From NCBI GenBank assembly GCA_020637595.1, contig JACKKE010000001.1, positions 372,001 to 436,000 of the forward strand: 64,000 bases of DNA, written 5' to 3'. Source of the stretch: Rhodobacter sp. Lineage in GTDB: Bacteria; Pseudomonadota; Alphaproteobacteria; Rhodobacterales; Rhodobacteraceae. Shown piece by piece: positions 16,295-24,712 of the stretch. The notes beneath the pieces were generated by a model, which was not told where the DNA came from, ran no database searches, and saw nothing but the letters and a program-made list of their open reading frames with translations. How positions within the stretch are numbered: position 1 is the stretch's first letter; the number at the start of each line of letters is the position of its first letter. Made by a program: the position numbers and the translations under genes.

Positions 16295-17389
16295 ATGATG
16301 CCGCAGACCCTGCCGACCGGAGTCCTGCCCGCGCAATCGCTGCGCGACCTGGTTGCCAACGATGTGATCGCCGGCGCGCCCGCGATCCTGCCAGACCAGA
16401 TCCAGCCCGCCAGCCTCGACTTGCGGCTGGGCACGACGGCGGTGCGGCTGCGCGCCTCGTTCCTGCCCGGCAAGGGCCGCCGCGTGGCCGAACGCCTGCC
16501 CGAATTCGAGATGCATCGATTCGATCTGGGTGCGGGCATGGTGCTGGAGAAGGGCTGCGTCTATGTCGTCGAGTTGATGGAGCGGCTGGCGCTGCCCGAG
16601 GAGCTCTCGGCGGTGACCAACGCGAAATCCTCGACCGGGCGGCTGGACCTGCTGGTGCGGGTGATCACCGACGAAGGCGTCGAGTTCGATCGCGTGCCGG
16701 CCGGGTATTCTGGCAAACTTTACGCCGAGATCTGCCCGCGGTCGTTCTCGGTGCTGGTGCGGCCGGGGATGCGGCTGAACCAGATCCGGCTGCGGCGCGG
16801 TCAGGCGGTGCTGTCGGATGCCGAGCTGAAAGCGGTGCATGCGCAAACGCCGCTGGTTTCCGGCGAGGCGGTGATTTCCGAAGGGCTGGGGTTCTCGGTC
16901 GACCTGCGCCCGGATCAGGGCACGCTGGTCGGCTACCGGGCCAAGCCGCACGCCGGGGTGATCGACCTCGACCGGATCGGCGCCTATGACCCGGCCGAAT
17001 TCTGGGAAGAGCTGCACAGCGCCAATGGCCAGCTGATTCTGGACCCGGGCGCGTTCTATATCCTCGTCAGCCGCGAGGCGGTCTGCATCCCGCCGGGCTA
17101 TGCCGCCGAGATGGCGCCCTATGTGGCGATGGTCGGCGAGTTCCGCGTGCATTATGCCGGGTTCTTTGATCCCGGCTTTGGCTGGGCGGAGGCAGGCGGC
17201 GCAGGGGCGCGCGGCGTGCTGGAGGTGCGCTGCCACGAGGCGCCGTTTGCGCTGGAGCACGGGCAGGTCGTGGGCCGGCTGGTCTATGAGCGGATGGCGG
17301 CGGTGCCCGAGACGCTCTATGGCGCGGGGATTTCGTCGAATTATCAGGGCCAGGGGCTGAAACTGGCCAAGCATTTCCGCATGGGCTGA
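16295..17389 (+). CDS. dcd: dCTP deaminase, two-domain alphaproteobacterial type
   Basis: 364 aa, about twice the length of E. coli Dcd, with two dUTPase-like halves. The first half carries ASLDLRLG, TNAKSSTGRLDLLVRV and AEICPRSFSV, which match the deaminase core (SS-x-R motif and the Glu of the active site). The second half repeats the fold with FREAVCIPPGYAAEM-like and EVRCHEAPF segments. It makes dUTP from dCTP for thymidylate synthesis. Two adjacent ATGs (16295, 16298) follow a GAGGA site. Confidence 0.85.
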   Translation: MMPQTLPTGVLPAQSLRDLVANDVIAGAPAILPDQIQPASLDLRLGTTAVRLRASFLPGKGRRVAERLPEFEMHRFDLGAGMVLEKGCVYVVELMERLALPEELSAVTNAKSSTGRLDLLVRVITDEGVEFDRVPAGYSGKLYAEICPRSFSVLVRPGMRLNQIRLRRGQAVLSDAELKAVHAQTPLVSGEAVISEGLGFSVDLRPDQGTLVGYRAKPHAGVIDLDRIGAYDPAEFWEELHSANGQLILDPGAFYILVSREAVCIPPGYAAEMAPYVAMVGEFRVHYAGFFDPGFGWAEAGGAGARGVLEVRCHEAPFALEHGQVVGRLVYERMAAVPETLYGAGISSNYQGQGLKLAKHFRMG

Positions 17390-17470
17390 GGGGCTCCCGC
17401 CGGTCGGGCGCAGCATCGCCGATGCTGTCCCTCCCGTTGGGCCGGGCTCGCTTCGCGAGCCTGAAGGAAA

Positions 17471-17536
17471 AAGGGGGGGGGCTTTGCCCCCGTCGCTGCG
17501 CGACTCCCCCAGGATATTTAAGACGCAAAGATGGGG
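17471..17536 (+). repeat. Dispersed hairpin element, copy A
   Basis: A G-run/C-run hairpin (GGGGGGGGCTTTGCCCCC), a second small hairpin (GTCGCTGCGCGAC), CCCCC, then AGGATATTT-n3-ACGCAAAGATGGGG at 17511-17536. It is one of four related copies in the window and lies between the convergent ends of dcd and the TDT gene. Confidence 0.75.
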
Positions 17537-18559
17537 TCAGGCGGTCGCGGCGTTGGTCTTGGCGCCAAGGTCGCCTTTGGCCCAGGATTTCAGAACCTGT
17601 TGCGCGACCCAGGGGTTGAGGGCTGTCGCGGCCAGGGTCAGGAGCCCGCCGATCCAGAACCCCGGCGCGCCGAGCGCCAGCATCGCCGCGGTGGCCGCGG
17701 CCGCCAGCGGGAAGGTCAGCGCACCCCAGAGCGGGGTGAAGCCCGCCTGCAGGAGCCAGTTGGCGCCGGCGGCGAGGGCCACCAGGATCGCCAGCGCGGC
17801 GAGGGCAAAGCCCGCGGCAAGCACGGGCTGGCCGAGCAGCATCGACACGGTGGCGAGGAGGCTGGCGGGCGCGAGATGGATCGCCAGCAAGGGGCGCAGC
17901 GGCGCGGGCGGGATGCGGGCGATCAGCTGGCGCAGGCTGGCGAGCCAGATCAGCGCGGCGACGGCGATCATCGCCCAGTAGATCACCGTCGAGGCTGTGG
18001 TATAGCCCAGCGGCACCAGGGTCAGCGGCGCGAGGATGTAGCCGACGAAGACGAGGTGGAAGACCGGGGTGACGGTGCGGCCCTCGGCCGGGCCGGTGAG
18101 CACCAGCGTGGCGATCATCAGCCCCAGCGCGGCCAGCGCGATCAGCCCGGCAACCACCAGCCCCAGCGCGAGGCCGGGTGCATAGGGTCTGAGCGCCGAA
18201 CCCGCGAGGATCAGGCAGAGCACCATCGCCGCTGTCCCCGCGCGCCCGGGCAGGACGGCGAGTTCCTCGACCACCACCGCGGGGCGGCGCAGCGGTTTCG
18301 CCAGCCAGGCGATCAGCGCGAAGGCATAGAGCAGGAGCGTGCCGCCGAGGATCACCTCGCCCACCGGCTGCAGGGGCGCCATGCCGGGCTGCATCGCCAG
18401 CGCCCGCCAGGCGTGTCCCAGGCCGAAGAGCCCCATGATCGGCGGGAAGATCGCCGGCGGGGTGCGGCGCCAGAGGCCCGGGGTTTTCTCGACCAGGGGC
18501 GGTGGCGGCGGGAAGTGGCGCGGTTTCACCGGCGGGATCGGGCGCGGGGTGTCGGACAT
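17537..18559 (-). CDS. TDT-family (TehA/SLAC1-like) transporter
   Basis: 340 aa with about ten hydrophobic segments after a Pro-rich cytoplasmic start (PPVKPRHFPPPPPLVE). RTPPAIFPPIMGLFGLGHAWR near residue 31 and QPVLAAGFALAALAIL in the second half fit the tellurite-resistance/dicarboxylate transporter family, inner-membrane anion channels or exporters. Substrate is unknown; tellurite export is only the family label. The ATG at 18559 follows GAGG. It lies 77 bp downstream of a lipoprotein gene on the same strand. Confidence 0.7.
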   Translation of the reverse strand: MSDTPRPIPPVKPRHFPPPPPLVEKTPGLWRRTPPAIFPPIMGLFGLGHAWRALAMQPGMAPLQPVGEVILGGTLLLYAFALIAWLAKPLRRPAVVVEELAVLPGRAGTAAMVLCLILAGSALRPYAPGLALGLVVAGLIALAALGLMIATLVLTGPAEGRTVTPVFHLVFVGYILAPLTLVPLGYTTASTVIYWAMIAVAALIWLASLRQLIARIPPAPLRPLLAIHLAPASLLATVSMLLGQPVLAAGFALAALAILVALAAGANWLLQAGFTPLWGALTFPLAAAATAAMLALGAPGFWIGGLLTLAATALNPWVAQQVLKSWAKGDLGAKTNAATA

Positions 18560-18636
18560 GACGGGCCTCTCGGTTTGGCGGGGCTACTCAACCCGGTCGG
18601 GGACCTGCGCGCAAGAGGACAGCACGTCGCGCCGGC

Positions 18637-19698
18637 TCAGCGTCGGGACAGCACAACCGCCCGCGCCGCGCCGATCCGTGCAGGCACCGTGCGCGGTGTG
18701 CGGGCGAGCCAGCGGTCGGCGGCCGCCGCGACGCGCTGCGCCTGGGTATCGCCTGCTGCGAGGCGCGGCGGCACCGGGCCGGTGCGGGCATAGGCGCGGT
18801 CGATCAGGACGCGCAGGAGTTCGAGATCCAGGATCTCGACCTGGCCGACCATGCGTCCGGCCGACCAGTCGCCACGCAGCAGCCGCGCCAGCGGCACCGG
18901 GGTGTTCAGTCCCGGCAGGCGAAAGGGCGTGACCGGACCACTGACGGGGCGGCCGAGGCCGACGAAACTGTCGCGCAGGGGAACGGGGCGGCGCAACTCG
19001 GGCAGCACGGGGACAAAAGCCCCGCCCTGCCCCAGAAGCCACAGCGCGAATTCGGCGCAGCCGTCGCCTTGCAGCGCCGCCGGGTCGCGCAGCATGGAAA
19101 AATGGCGCTCGGGCGTGTCGGGGTGGCTGCGATAGCGCACCAGGGCGCGGCGGATCGCCTGGCAGCCGGCCTCGTCGATTTCCACCGCGAGGATGCGGGC
19201 GCGGCCCTGGCGCAGAACGCGGCGGTGGCGGTCGGGGATCTGCGCAGGCTCGTAGAGATGGCCGTCGGCATAGTCCGAGAGGAAGGCCGCGATCCCCCAG
19301 CCCCGCAGCACCATCCGCAGGCCGACATTCCCGTCGTCGCCGCTTTTCGACGCCAGCCCCAGCGTGCCATCGGCGCAGCGCCAGCCGGCCATCGTGTGGC
19401 CAATCAGCGTGCCCGCGCGCACCGAGGCCAGCGGATCGAGAAACCGCAGCAAGCCGCGGCGTGCGCGGTCGGGATCCGAAAGGTCGACCACGGCCGGTGC
19501 CGGGATCTGCACGAGGATCGCATAGGCGCGACCGTCGTCGAAAGGCAGCCGGGCGATCTGCGGCGGGATCTGGTCCGCCTCCTCGAACGGCGCCAACTGC
19601 ACCGCTGCGGGCAGGCGGCGGTCGGGCAACGTGGGCAGCGGTGGGGTGGTGCAGGCGGCAAGCAGCAGGCCGAAAAGCAAAAAGCAGAGGCGGATCAT
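18637..19698 (-). CDS. Hypothetical lipoprotein
   Basis: 353 aa from the ATG at 19698, chosen because it gives a lipoprotein signal (FLLFGLLLAAC, Cys16); the frame continues upstream to 19815 without merit. The mature part has no recognised catalytic motif. It contains GLLRFLDPLASVRAGTLIGH, GWGIAAFLSDYADGH and a C-terminal RVAAAADRWLA. It is probably anchored in the cell envelope. It is divergent from glk and upstream of the TDT transporter, with which it may be co-transcribed. Confidence 0.6.
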   Translation of the reverse strand: MIRLCFLLFGLLLAACTTPPLPTLPDRRLPAAVQLAPFEEADQIPPQIARLPFDDGRAYAILVQIPAPAVVDLSDPDRARRGLLRFLDPLASVRAGTLIGHTMAGWRCADGTLGLASKSGDDGNVGLRMVLRGWGIAAFLSDYADGHLYEPAQIPDRHRRVLRQGRARILAVEIDEAGCQAIRRALVRYRSHPDTPERHFSMLRDPAALQGDGCAEFALWLLGQGGAFVPVLPELRRPVPLRDSFVGLGRPVSGPVTPFRLPGLNTPVPLARLLRGDWSAGRMVGQVEILDLELLRVLIDRAYARTGPVPPRLAAGDTQAQRVAAAADRWLARTPRTVPARIGAARAVVLSRR

Positions 19699-19829
19699 GG
19701 CGCCACCTTTGCAACCCCGCGCGCGGGTCTCAAGCGATTCGCCGGGGCGAGCGCGCACAGCGTGGAATTCGCCATAGAGAAGCGTCGCCCGGGCGGCTAG
19801 AACAGGGGTGAACAACCGAGAGACTCGCC

Positions 19830-20804
19830 ATGCCCGAGCGGACGCTGAAACCCTGGCCCTATACCCCTGCCCCGCAACTGGTGGCGGATACCGGCGGCAC
19901 CAACACCCGCGTCGCGCTGGCCGACAGCGGTGTGCTGCGGCAGGGCTCGATCCGGCGCTATGCGAACGCCGAGTATCCGTCGCTGGCGGCGGTGCTGCAG
20001 GATTATCTGCGCCACACCGCCACCACCGAATGCGCCGGGGTTTGCGTCGGGATCGCCGGGCCGGTCGAGGGCGACCGGGCCGAGATGACGAACCTCAACT
20101 GGGTGATCACCGCCGCCGAGCTGGGCGCGGTTGCTGGCACGCGCAAGGTGAAGATCCTCAATGACCTGCAGGCGCAGGGCCATGCCCTGGCGGCGCTGGA
20201 TCCACGGCATGTGCGCCCGCTGCTGCCGGGGCGTCCCGCGCCCGCGGGGGCGGCGCAGCTGGTGGTGGGGGCCGGAACCGGGGTCAATGCCGCGCCCGTG
20301 CACTATCTGGCGGGGGGCGTGCATGTCGCGGCCTCGGAATGCGGACATATCCACCTGCCCGTGCATGGCGAACAGGAACAGGCGCTGGCGCGCCACATGG
20401 CGCATCACGACGGCGTGGCGATGGCCGAAGAGGCGCTGTGCGGGCGCGGGCTGACGATGATCCACGCCTGGGTCAGCGGCCAGACCCTGCCCCCCGAGAC
20501 GGTGATCGCTGCGATTGCCGCGGGCGATCACGCGGCACTGGAAACCGGGCAGATCTATGCGCGGTTGATGGGCCGGGTGCTGGCGACGCTGGCGCTGGTG
20601 CATCTGCCCTACGGCGGGATCTATCTGATTGGCGGAGTGGCGCGGGCGATGGCGCCGCGGCTGATCGGGCTGGGCATGGGCGAGGCCTTTCACCAGATGG
20701 GCCGGTTCTCGGATTTCATGCAGGGTTTCGCGGTGCATGTGGTCGAGGACGATTATGCCGCGCTGCTGGGCTGCGCCACGCATCTGACCGCCCTGCCCGA
20801 CTGA
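19830..20804 (+). CDS. glk: Glucokinase
   Basis: 324 aa, normal for the Glk (non-ROK) group. The phosphate motif VADTGGTNTRVAL is near residue 18, then GIAGPVEGD, MTNLNW, ILNDLQAQGHAL, and the second phosphate loop VGAGTGVN. ASECGHIHLP carries the Glu/His of the sugar site and GGIYLIGGVA is the adenosine motif. It phosphorylates glucose for entry into the pentose or Entner-Doudoroff route. It stands alone between a divergent lipoprotein gene and an M48 protease gene. Confidence 0.93.
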   Translation: MPERTLKPWPYTPAPQLVADTGGTNTRVALADSGVLRQGSIRRYANAEYPSLAAVLQDYLRHTATTECAGVCVGIAGPVEGDRAEMTNLNWVITAAELGAVAGTRKVKILNDLQAQGHALAALDPRHVRPLLPGRPAPAGAAQLVVGAGTGVNAAPVHYLAGGVHVAASECGHIHLPVHGEQEQALARHMAHHDGVAMAEEALCGRGLTMIHAWVSGQTLPPETVIAAIAAGDHAALETGQIYARLMGRVLATLALVHLPYGGIYLIGGVARAMAPRLIGLGMGEAFHQMGRFSDFMQGFAVHVVEDDYAALLGCATHLTALPD

Positions 20805-20846
20805 GCACCTCTTGTCCCGGCATCGGGCACGGGCCATATCGGGGGA

Positions 20847-21533
20847 ATGCTGCGCCTTGCCCCGATCCTGCTCGCGATCCTCTATGCCGTGGTCTACTGG
20901 CATTTTTCAGCGTGGCGCACGCGCAAGGAACTCGACGCGCGCGCCACGCCGCTGAACGACGCGCGTCTCACCGCGCTGGCGCAGCGCATGGCGCGGGCGC
21001 TGGACTTGCCGGAAATCCGCGTCCACATCTATGAAATCGAACCGATCAACGGGCTGGCCGCGCCCGACGGGCGGATCTTTCTGACCCGGGGCTTTCTGAA
21101 CCGCTACCAGGCCGGGCAGGTCAGCGCCGAGGAACTGGCCTCGGTCATCGCGCATGAGCTGGGGCATGTGGCGCTGGGGCACACCCGGCGGCGGATGATC
21201 GACTTTTCCGGGCAGAACGCGGTGCGGGTGATGCTGGCGGCGATCCTCGGGCGGCTCTTGCCCGGGGTCGGCATCTGGATCGCCAACACGCTGGTGTCGA
21301 TGCTGGCCGCAAGCCTCAGCCGCAAGGACGAATACGAGGCCGACGAATACGCCGCAGCCCTGCTGACCAAGGCCGGGATCGGCACCGCGGCGCAGAAGTC
21401 GCTGCTGACCAAACTCGACCACCTGACCGGGATGCGGGGCGCGCCGCCGGTCTGGCTGGCCTCGCACCCCCCGTCGGTCGAACGGGTGCGCGCGATCGAA
21501 ACCCTCGAAAGCCGCTGGGGCACCACCCCGTGA
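20847..21533 (+). CDS. M48 family zinc metalloprotease
   Basis: 228 aa. A short N-terminal hydrophobic segment (LAPILLAILYAVVYWHFSAW) anchors it. The zinc motif HELGH is in SVIAHELGHVALGH, and the third ligand Glu is likely in DEYEADEYAAALL. PINGLAAPDGRIFLTRGF is typical of HtpX/YggG-like M48 proteins. It probably works in envelope protein quality control, facing the periplasm. It starts 42 bp after glk on the same strand. Confidence 0.85.
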   Translation: MLRLAPILLAILYAVVYWHFSAWRTRKELDARATPLNDARLTALAQRMARALDLPEIRVHIYEIEPINGLAAPDGRIFLTRGFLNRYQAGQVSAEELASVIAHELGHVALGHTRRRMIDFSGQNAVRVMLAAILGRLLPGVGIWIANTLVSMLAASLSRKDEYEADEYAAALLTKAGIGTAAQKSLLTKLDHLTGMRGAPPVWLASHPPSVERVRAIETLESRWGTTP

Positions 21534-21537
21534 TCCC

Positions 21538-21559
21538 AGGGGGGCGGAAACGCCCCCCT
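21538..21559. terminator. Bidirectional hairpin between convergent genes
   Basis: AGGGGGGCG-GAAA-CGCCCCCCT, a perfect 9-bp stem with a GNRA-type tetraloop, sits between the M48 stop and the stop of the AbfB-repeat gene. No T-run is present. Confidence 0.6.
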
Positions 21560-21597
21560 GTCCCGCGGCCGGACCCGGTTCGGCCCGGAACCACCGG

Positions 21598-22554
21598 CTA
21601 TTTCGTCGTCGTGCGGCAGTCGTTCTGATCCGTGCCTGGCGCACAGGCTTCGGTCAGGTGTCCGGGAACGGTCGGATCATCGCATTCCCCGTCGTTGGCA
21701 AACAGGCAGATGTTGCTGATATCGGCGGGAACGCGCAATCCCGTGCAGTCCGCGGTATCCGTTCCCGGTGCGCAAAGGCCAGTTACGGCACCCCGGACCG
21801 TCGGGTCGTCGCAGTCTCCGTCACGCGCCCAGCGGCAACTGTTGTCGCCGCTCTGGACCCCGGGCCCGGCCTGCGAACAATCGGTGCGGTCCGTCCCCGG
21901 CGCGCAGGCGCTGGTGACATGCCCCGGAACGGTGGGATCGTCGCATTCCCCGTCGTTGGCCCAACGGCAACTGTCGTCTCCTGCCCCGTTCTGGAGGACC
22001 GGCGGCGTGACGGTTCCGGTTTGCGTATTGGCAGCCAGAGGCACGAAACTCGCGTCATTGAGGAACAGCGACGTGTTTTCATACGGGTGCACGAACAGCA
22101 GATAATTCTGATGGCGGATATAGCGATCCGGGTAGTTCACGGACCGATAGGAAACCCCCTGCCCGGCCAAGCCGGTGACGGCCAGGAACGACGCATCGGC
22201 CCGGAACAACTGCGTGTCCTGAAAGGGATCAAGCCAGACTTCATAGTTGCGGTGGCGCAGGTAATGCCCGGGATGACTGACCGACTCAAAGGAAATGCCC
22301 GATCCCGCGAGTCCTGCCCGCACATAGAAACTGCGCTCGGCATCATCGGTGCCCGTGCTCGGCACGGCGATCCTTGCCCGCAGGTTGTCGGTCTGGACAT
22401 ACGAGTCGGGATAGTTCACCGACTGCAAGCTGACGACGCTGCCGACCTGCTGCGCCCTCGCCACACCTGGCGCACTCAGCGCAACCGTCAGCGCGGCGCA
22501 GCCGACAAGAACCGCTCTGCGCAAGAAACCGCTCAAAAATCCGTTACCAATCAT
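21598..22554 (-). CDS. Secreted AbfB-domain protein with three Cys-rich CDDP repeats
   Basis: 318 aa from the ATG at 22554, which has GGAGG at good spacing and gives a signal peptide (cut after VARA, about residue 34). Residues 37-175 hold three beta-trefoil repeats (SLQSVNYPDSYVQ, FESVSHPGHYLRHRNY, YRSVNYPDRYIRHQNY), matching the AbfB arabinose-binding domain. Then come three units of about 33 aa with four Cys each (CRWANDGECDDP, CRWARDGDCDDP, CLFANDGECDDP, each closing with CAPGTD and a final DC). The repeats look like small disulfide- or calcium-stabilised modules. No catalytic domain is present, so a binding or matrix role is inferred. Confidence 0.7.
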   Translation of the reverse strand: MIGNGFLSGFLRRAVLVGCAALTVALSAPGVARAQQVGSVVSLQSVNYPDSYVQTDNLRARIAVPSTGTDDAERSFYVRAGLAGSGISFESVSHPGHYLRHRNYEVWLDPFQDTQLFRADASFLAVTGLAGQGVSYRSVNYPDRYIRHQNYLLFVHPYENTSLFLNDASFVPLAANTQTGTVTPPVLQNGAGDDSCRWANDGECDDPTVPGHVTSACAPGTDRTDCSQAGPGVQSGDNSCRWARDGDCDDPTVRGAVTGLCAPGTDTADCTGLRVPADISNICLFANDGECDDPTVPGHLTEACAPGTDQNDCRTTTK

Positions 22555-22744
22555 GCCCTTCCTCCTGTTCGGTTTGGGTGGCTGTGAACTGAGCATACCG
22601 TTCCACCGGGGCATGGAGCCCGAACGCCCTCCAAGGGCAACACGCCTCCGCTCTCGCGGGGTGCCGCCTTGCCCGGAGGTGACAAAGGCTAGGGAGGGTG
22701 GCCAGGCAATCCCATGATGCAGATCAATCCCCGCGGTGCAGGGC

Positions 22745-22792
22745 TTTCACCTTGCGGTGAAAAAATAGGGGGCGCGGTGTGCCCGCGCCCCC
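22745..22792 (-). terminator. Terminator pair with no obvious gene
   Basis: On the minus strand a perfect 10-bp GC hairpin (22768-22792, CCGCGCCCCC arm) is followed by a T-rich run, then by a second 7-bp hairpin (22745-22762, TTTCACC/GGTGAAA). The nearest upstream minus-strand gene, the VOC gene, has its own hairpin at 22906-22933. So these may end an unannotated short transcript from 22793-22905, or act as back-up. Confidence 0.55.
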
Positions 22793-22905
22793 AAGGGATT
22801 ACTTGGTGCTCGAAATTACGGGAGTCCTAGAAGCCCCGTGTAACGGTCGCTTGACGGTCTGGCGCCTCTTCGCCCGCAATCCGCAGCGGCAGCACGCACA
22901 GCAAA

Positions 22906-22933
22906 CCCCGCATTGACATCGGCCAATGCGGGG
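22906..22933 (-). terminator. Terminator of the VOC gene
   Basis: CCCCGCATTG and CAATGCGGGG form a perfect 10-bp stem with an 8-base loop, followed by TTTGCT on the minus strand, 40 bp past the VOC stop. Confidence 0.7.
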
Positions 22934-22972
22934 CGTGAACAGATGTGCCGCGCGATGCGGGGACTCTTTAGA

Positions 22973-23530
22973 TCAGAGCTTTTCCATTTCCCGCTCATGC
23001 AGCCACGCCGCTTGCCGGGGCGCGCGCTTGGTGCGGGTCCATTCCTCCAGCATCTCGTCCTTCACTGCGGCGGCCTTGACCGCCATTTCCGCGATCTTCG
23101 GATCATTGCAGGCCAGTTCGATGCGGTGGCCGTTCGGGTCGAAGAAGTAGATCGAATAGAACAGCGAGTGGTCGGTCACGCCCAGCACCTCGACCCCGTT
23201 TGCTTCCAGATGCTCCTTGTAGGCCACCAGCGTTTCGCGGTCCTTCACCTTGAAGGCCAGGTGCTGCACCCATTTCGGCGTGTTCTCGTCGCGGCCCATC
23301 TCGGGTTTGGTCGGCAGTTCGAAGAACGCCAGCACGTTTCCGTTCCCCGCATCCAGGAAGATGTGCATGTAGGGATCGGGTTCGTGGGTCGACGGCACAT
23401 GGTTCTCGGCAAAGGCCAGGGTGTAGTCCATGTTGAGGTTTTTCTTGTACCACTCGACCGTCTCTTTCGCATCCTTGCAGCGATAGGCGACGTGGTGGAT
23501 CTGATCGACTTTGAGAACGGGCGCGGTCAT
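22973..23530 (-). CDS. VOC-family (glyoxalase/extradiol-like) protein
   Basis: 185 aa from MTAPVLKVDQIHHVAYRC at 23530, with GGAGG 8 nt upstream; the frame runs to 23587 through the promoter. Two VOC halves are seen: IHHVAYRCKDAKETVEWYKK and VQHLAFKVKDRETLVAY. The metal ligands are likely the His in IHH, the Glu in AFFELP, the His in VQH and the Glu in GHRIELA. VOC enzymes include glyoxalases and ring-cleavage dioxygenases; the exact substrate is unclear. A perfect palindrome at its promoter suggests control by a ligand-sensing repressor. Confidence 0.75.
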   Translation of the reverse strand: MTAPVLKVDQIHHVAYRCKDAKETVEWYKKNLNMDYTLAFAENHVPSTHEPDPYMHIFLDAGNGNVLAFFELPTKPEMGRDENTPKWVQHLAFKVKDRETLVAYKEHLEANGVEVLGVTDHSLFYSIYFFDPNGHRIELACNDPKIAEMAVKAAAVKDEMLEEWTRTKRAPRQAAWLHEREMEKL

Positions 23531-23551
23531 GGGTAACTCCTCCGGGTTAAT

Positions 23552-23567
23552 CGTTGCATATGCAACG
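23552..23567. promoter_or_regulatory. Perfect 16-bp operator at the VOC gene promoter
   Basis: CGTTGCATATGCAACG is fully palindromic and lies 21 bp upstream of the VOC start codon, at the expected transcription start of the promoter with -35 TTGACA at 23604-23599. A related TTGCATTTGCATTG lies further upstream at 23609-23622. The form fits MarR-type repressors. Confidence 0.65.
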
Positions 23568-23575
23568 TTGTCGCC

Positions 23576-23604
23576 CTTGAACCACACTTCGCGCCCGCTG
23601 TCAA
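23576..23604 (-). promoter_or_regulatory. Candidate promoter of the VOC gene
   Basis: Minus strand: consensus TTGACA (23604-23599), a 17-bp spacer and TTCAAG (23581-23576) as a weak -10. The palindrome starts 8 bp further on. Confidence 0.45.
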
Positions 23605-23625
23605 CTCATTGCATTTGCATTGATG

Positions 23626-24231
23626 TCATCCGCGGTGCCAGGGGCCGTGCGGATGATCCAGCTCCGGGTGCGGATCGGCCCAGGGCGCCCGCGGCGGAAA
23701 CAGCCCGGGAACCCGGATCGGGACTGCCCTCAGTTCCAGCAGGGTGCCGCCGTGCCAATCCTGCAAAATCAACAGGGTATCGTCGATTTCATAGCGTCTG
23801 ACTGCGTGCAGGGCGTCGATCAGCCGATGTTCCAGGCGGGCTTCATCCGGCGGGCAGGCCATCAGCGTGCCGCGGATCGCCTCGATCGTCAGGCGATTGC
23901 CGGCCCGTGTCGAGGCCTGCGCCGCATAGCGGTTACACCCGACGGTGAAGGTCATGCCGCCGTCGGGGTCGATCTGGACCGCGCTGTCGGAACCGCCGAC
24001 GTGCACCATGCCGATCTCGTCGACACGAATCCGGGCGGGGCTCCAGTCTCCGGTCAACACGGCGCCCGGCTCCTGGAACCGGCCGGCCGCCAGCGCCGGC
24101 GTGCCGATCACGCCGGTCACCTGGCCCAGCAAGGCCCGCGCCGGGGATTGTGCCCGCAGGGTCTCCGCCTGGGTCAGCCCGGGGGCGACGAGCGCGGCGG
24201 TCAGGGCAAGGGTGTGAATGAAACGGGTCAT
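23626..24231 (-). CDS. META-domain (HslJ-like) secreted protein
   Basis: 201 aa from the ATG at 24231, giving a signal peptide (MTRFIHTLALTAALVAPGLTQA). The META domain covers about residues 55-150, with MTFTVGCNRYAAQA and GTLMACPPDEARLE, the two conserved Cys segments of HslJ-type proteins. The C-terminus is Pro/His-rich. Its role is unknown. It is last in a minus-strand cluster with two curlins and csgH, 29 bp after the second curlin, so a part in curli assembly or envelope stress is inferred. Confidence 0.75.
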   Translation of the reverse strand: MTRFIHTLALTAALVAPGLTQAETLRAQSPARALLGQVTGVIGTPALAAGRFQEPGAVLTGDWSPARIRVDEIGMVHVGGSDSAVQIDPDGGMTFTVGCNRYAAQASTRAGNRLTIEAIRGTLMACPPDEARLEHRLIDALHAVRRYEIDDTLLILQDWHGGTLLELRAVPIRVPGLFPPRAPWADPHPELDHPHGPWHRG

Positions 24232-24260
24232 GGTCAATCTCCTGTGCTGCTCTGGGGCCT

Positions 24261-24656
24261 TCACCATCCGAACTGGAATGTGAGGCCTGTCTGGTTGCCG
24301 TTTTGAGCGATGTGTCCGTTGGTGTTGCATCCGAACTGGAAGAGTCCTGCGGCGTTGTTGCCGTTGTGCTGGCTGATGGTTCCGGTGTGGTTGCAGCCTT
24401 CCTGGTGGATGATGGCCTGGTTGTTGGGGCCGCCCTGGTAGAGGCCGGCGGCGTTGCCGATGCCGTTCTGGGTGACGTGGCCGTTGGCGTCGATATCCTG
24501 GTGGAGGGCGAACAGCGCGAGGCCGAGGCGCATCATCTGGGCCTCCTGGGCGTTTTGCGGCTGGACCGAGATCGAGACCTGCCCGCCGGCGCCGGCCTGG
24601 GCGGCGGCGGGGATCATCGAGGCGGCGAGGACGGCAGAAAGGATGAGGGTTTTCAT
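24261..24656 (-). CDS. Curlin-like amyloid subunit (second)
   Basis: 131 aa. Signal peptide MKTLILSAVLAASMIPAAAQA. The mature part has curlin repeats of the N-x-A-x3-Q-x-G-x2-N type (IGNAAGLYQGGPNNQA, HNGNNAAGLFQFGCNTNG, NGNQTGLTFQFGW). Curlins are exported and polymerise into extracellular amyloid fibres. Two Cys in the repeats (EGCN, FGCN) are unusual for canonical CsgA/CsgB. It lies downstream of csgH. Whether it is the major or the nucleator subunit cannot be decided. Confidence 0.8.
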   Translation of the reverse strand: MKTLILSAVLAASMIPAAAQAGAGGQVSISVQPQNAQEAQMMRLGLALFALHQDIDANGHVTQNGIGNAAGLYQGGPNNQAIIHQEGCNHTGTISQHNGNNAAGLFQFGCNTNGHIAQNGNQTGLTFQFGW

Positions 24657-24676
24657 GGCGTTGGTCCTTGGCAGAG

Positions 24677-24712
24677 GGTTTGAAACGGGATCTGAAACGG
24701 GGTTTGAAAGGC
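24677..24712. repeat. 12-bp tandem repeat upstream of the second curlin
   Basis: Three units (GGTTTGAAACGG, GATCTGAAACGG, GGTTTGAAAGGC) sit 21 bp upstream of the second curlin start, in its leader. Confidence 0.75.

Noticed and set aside
22816..22998. 60-aa minus-strand frame overlapping the VOC gene end
   Set aside because: Crosses the VOC terminator hairpin and has no ribosome site or conserved features.
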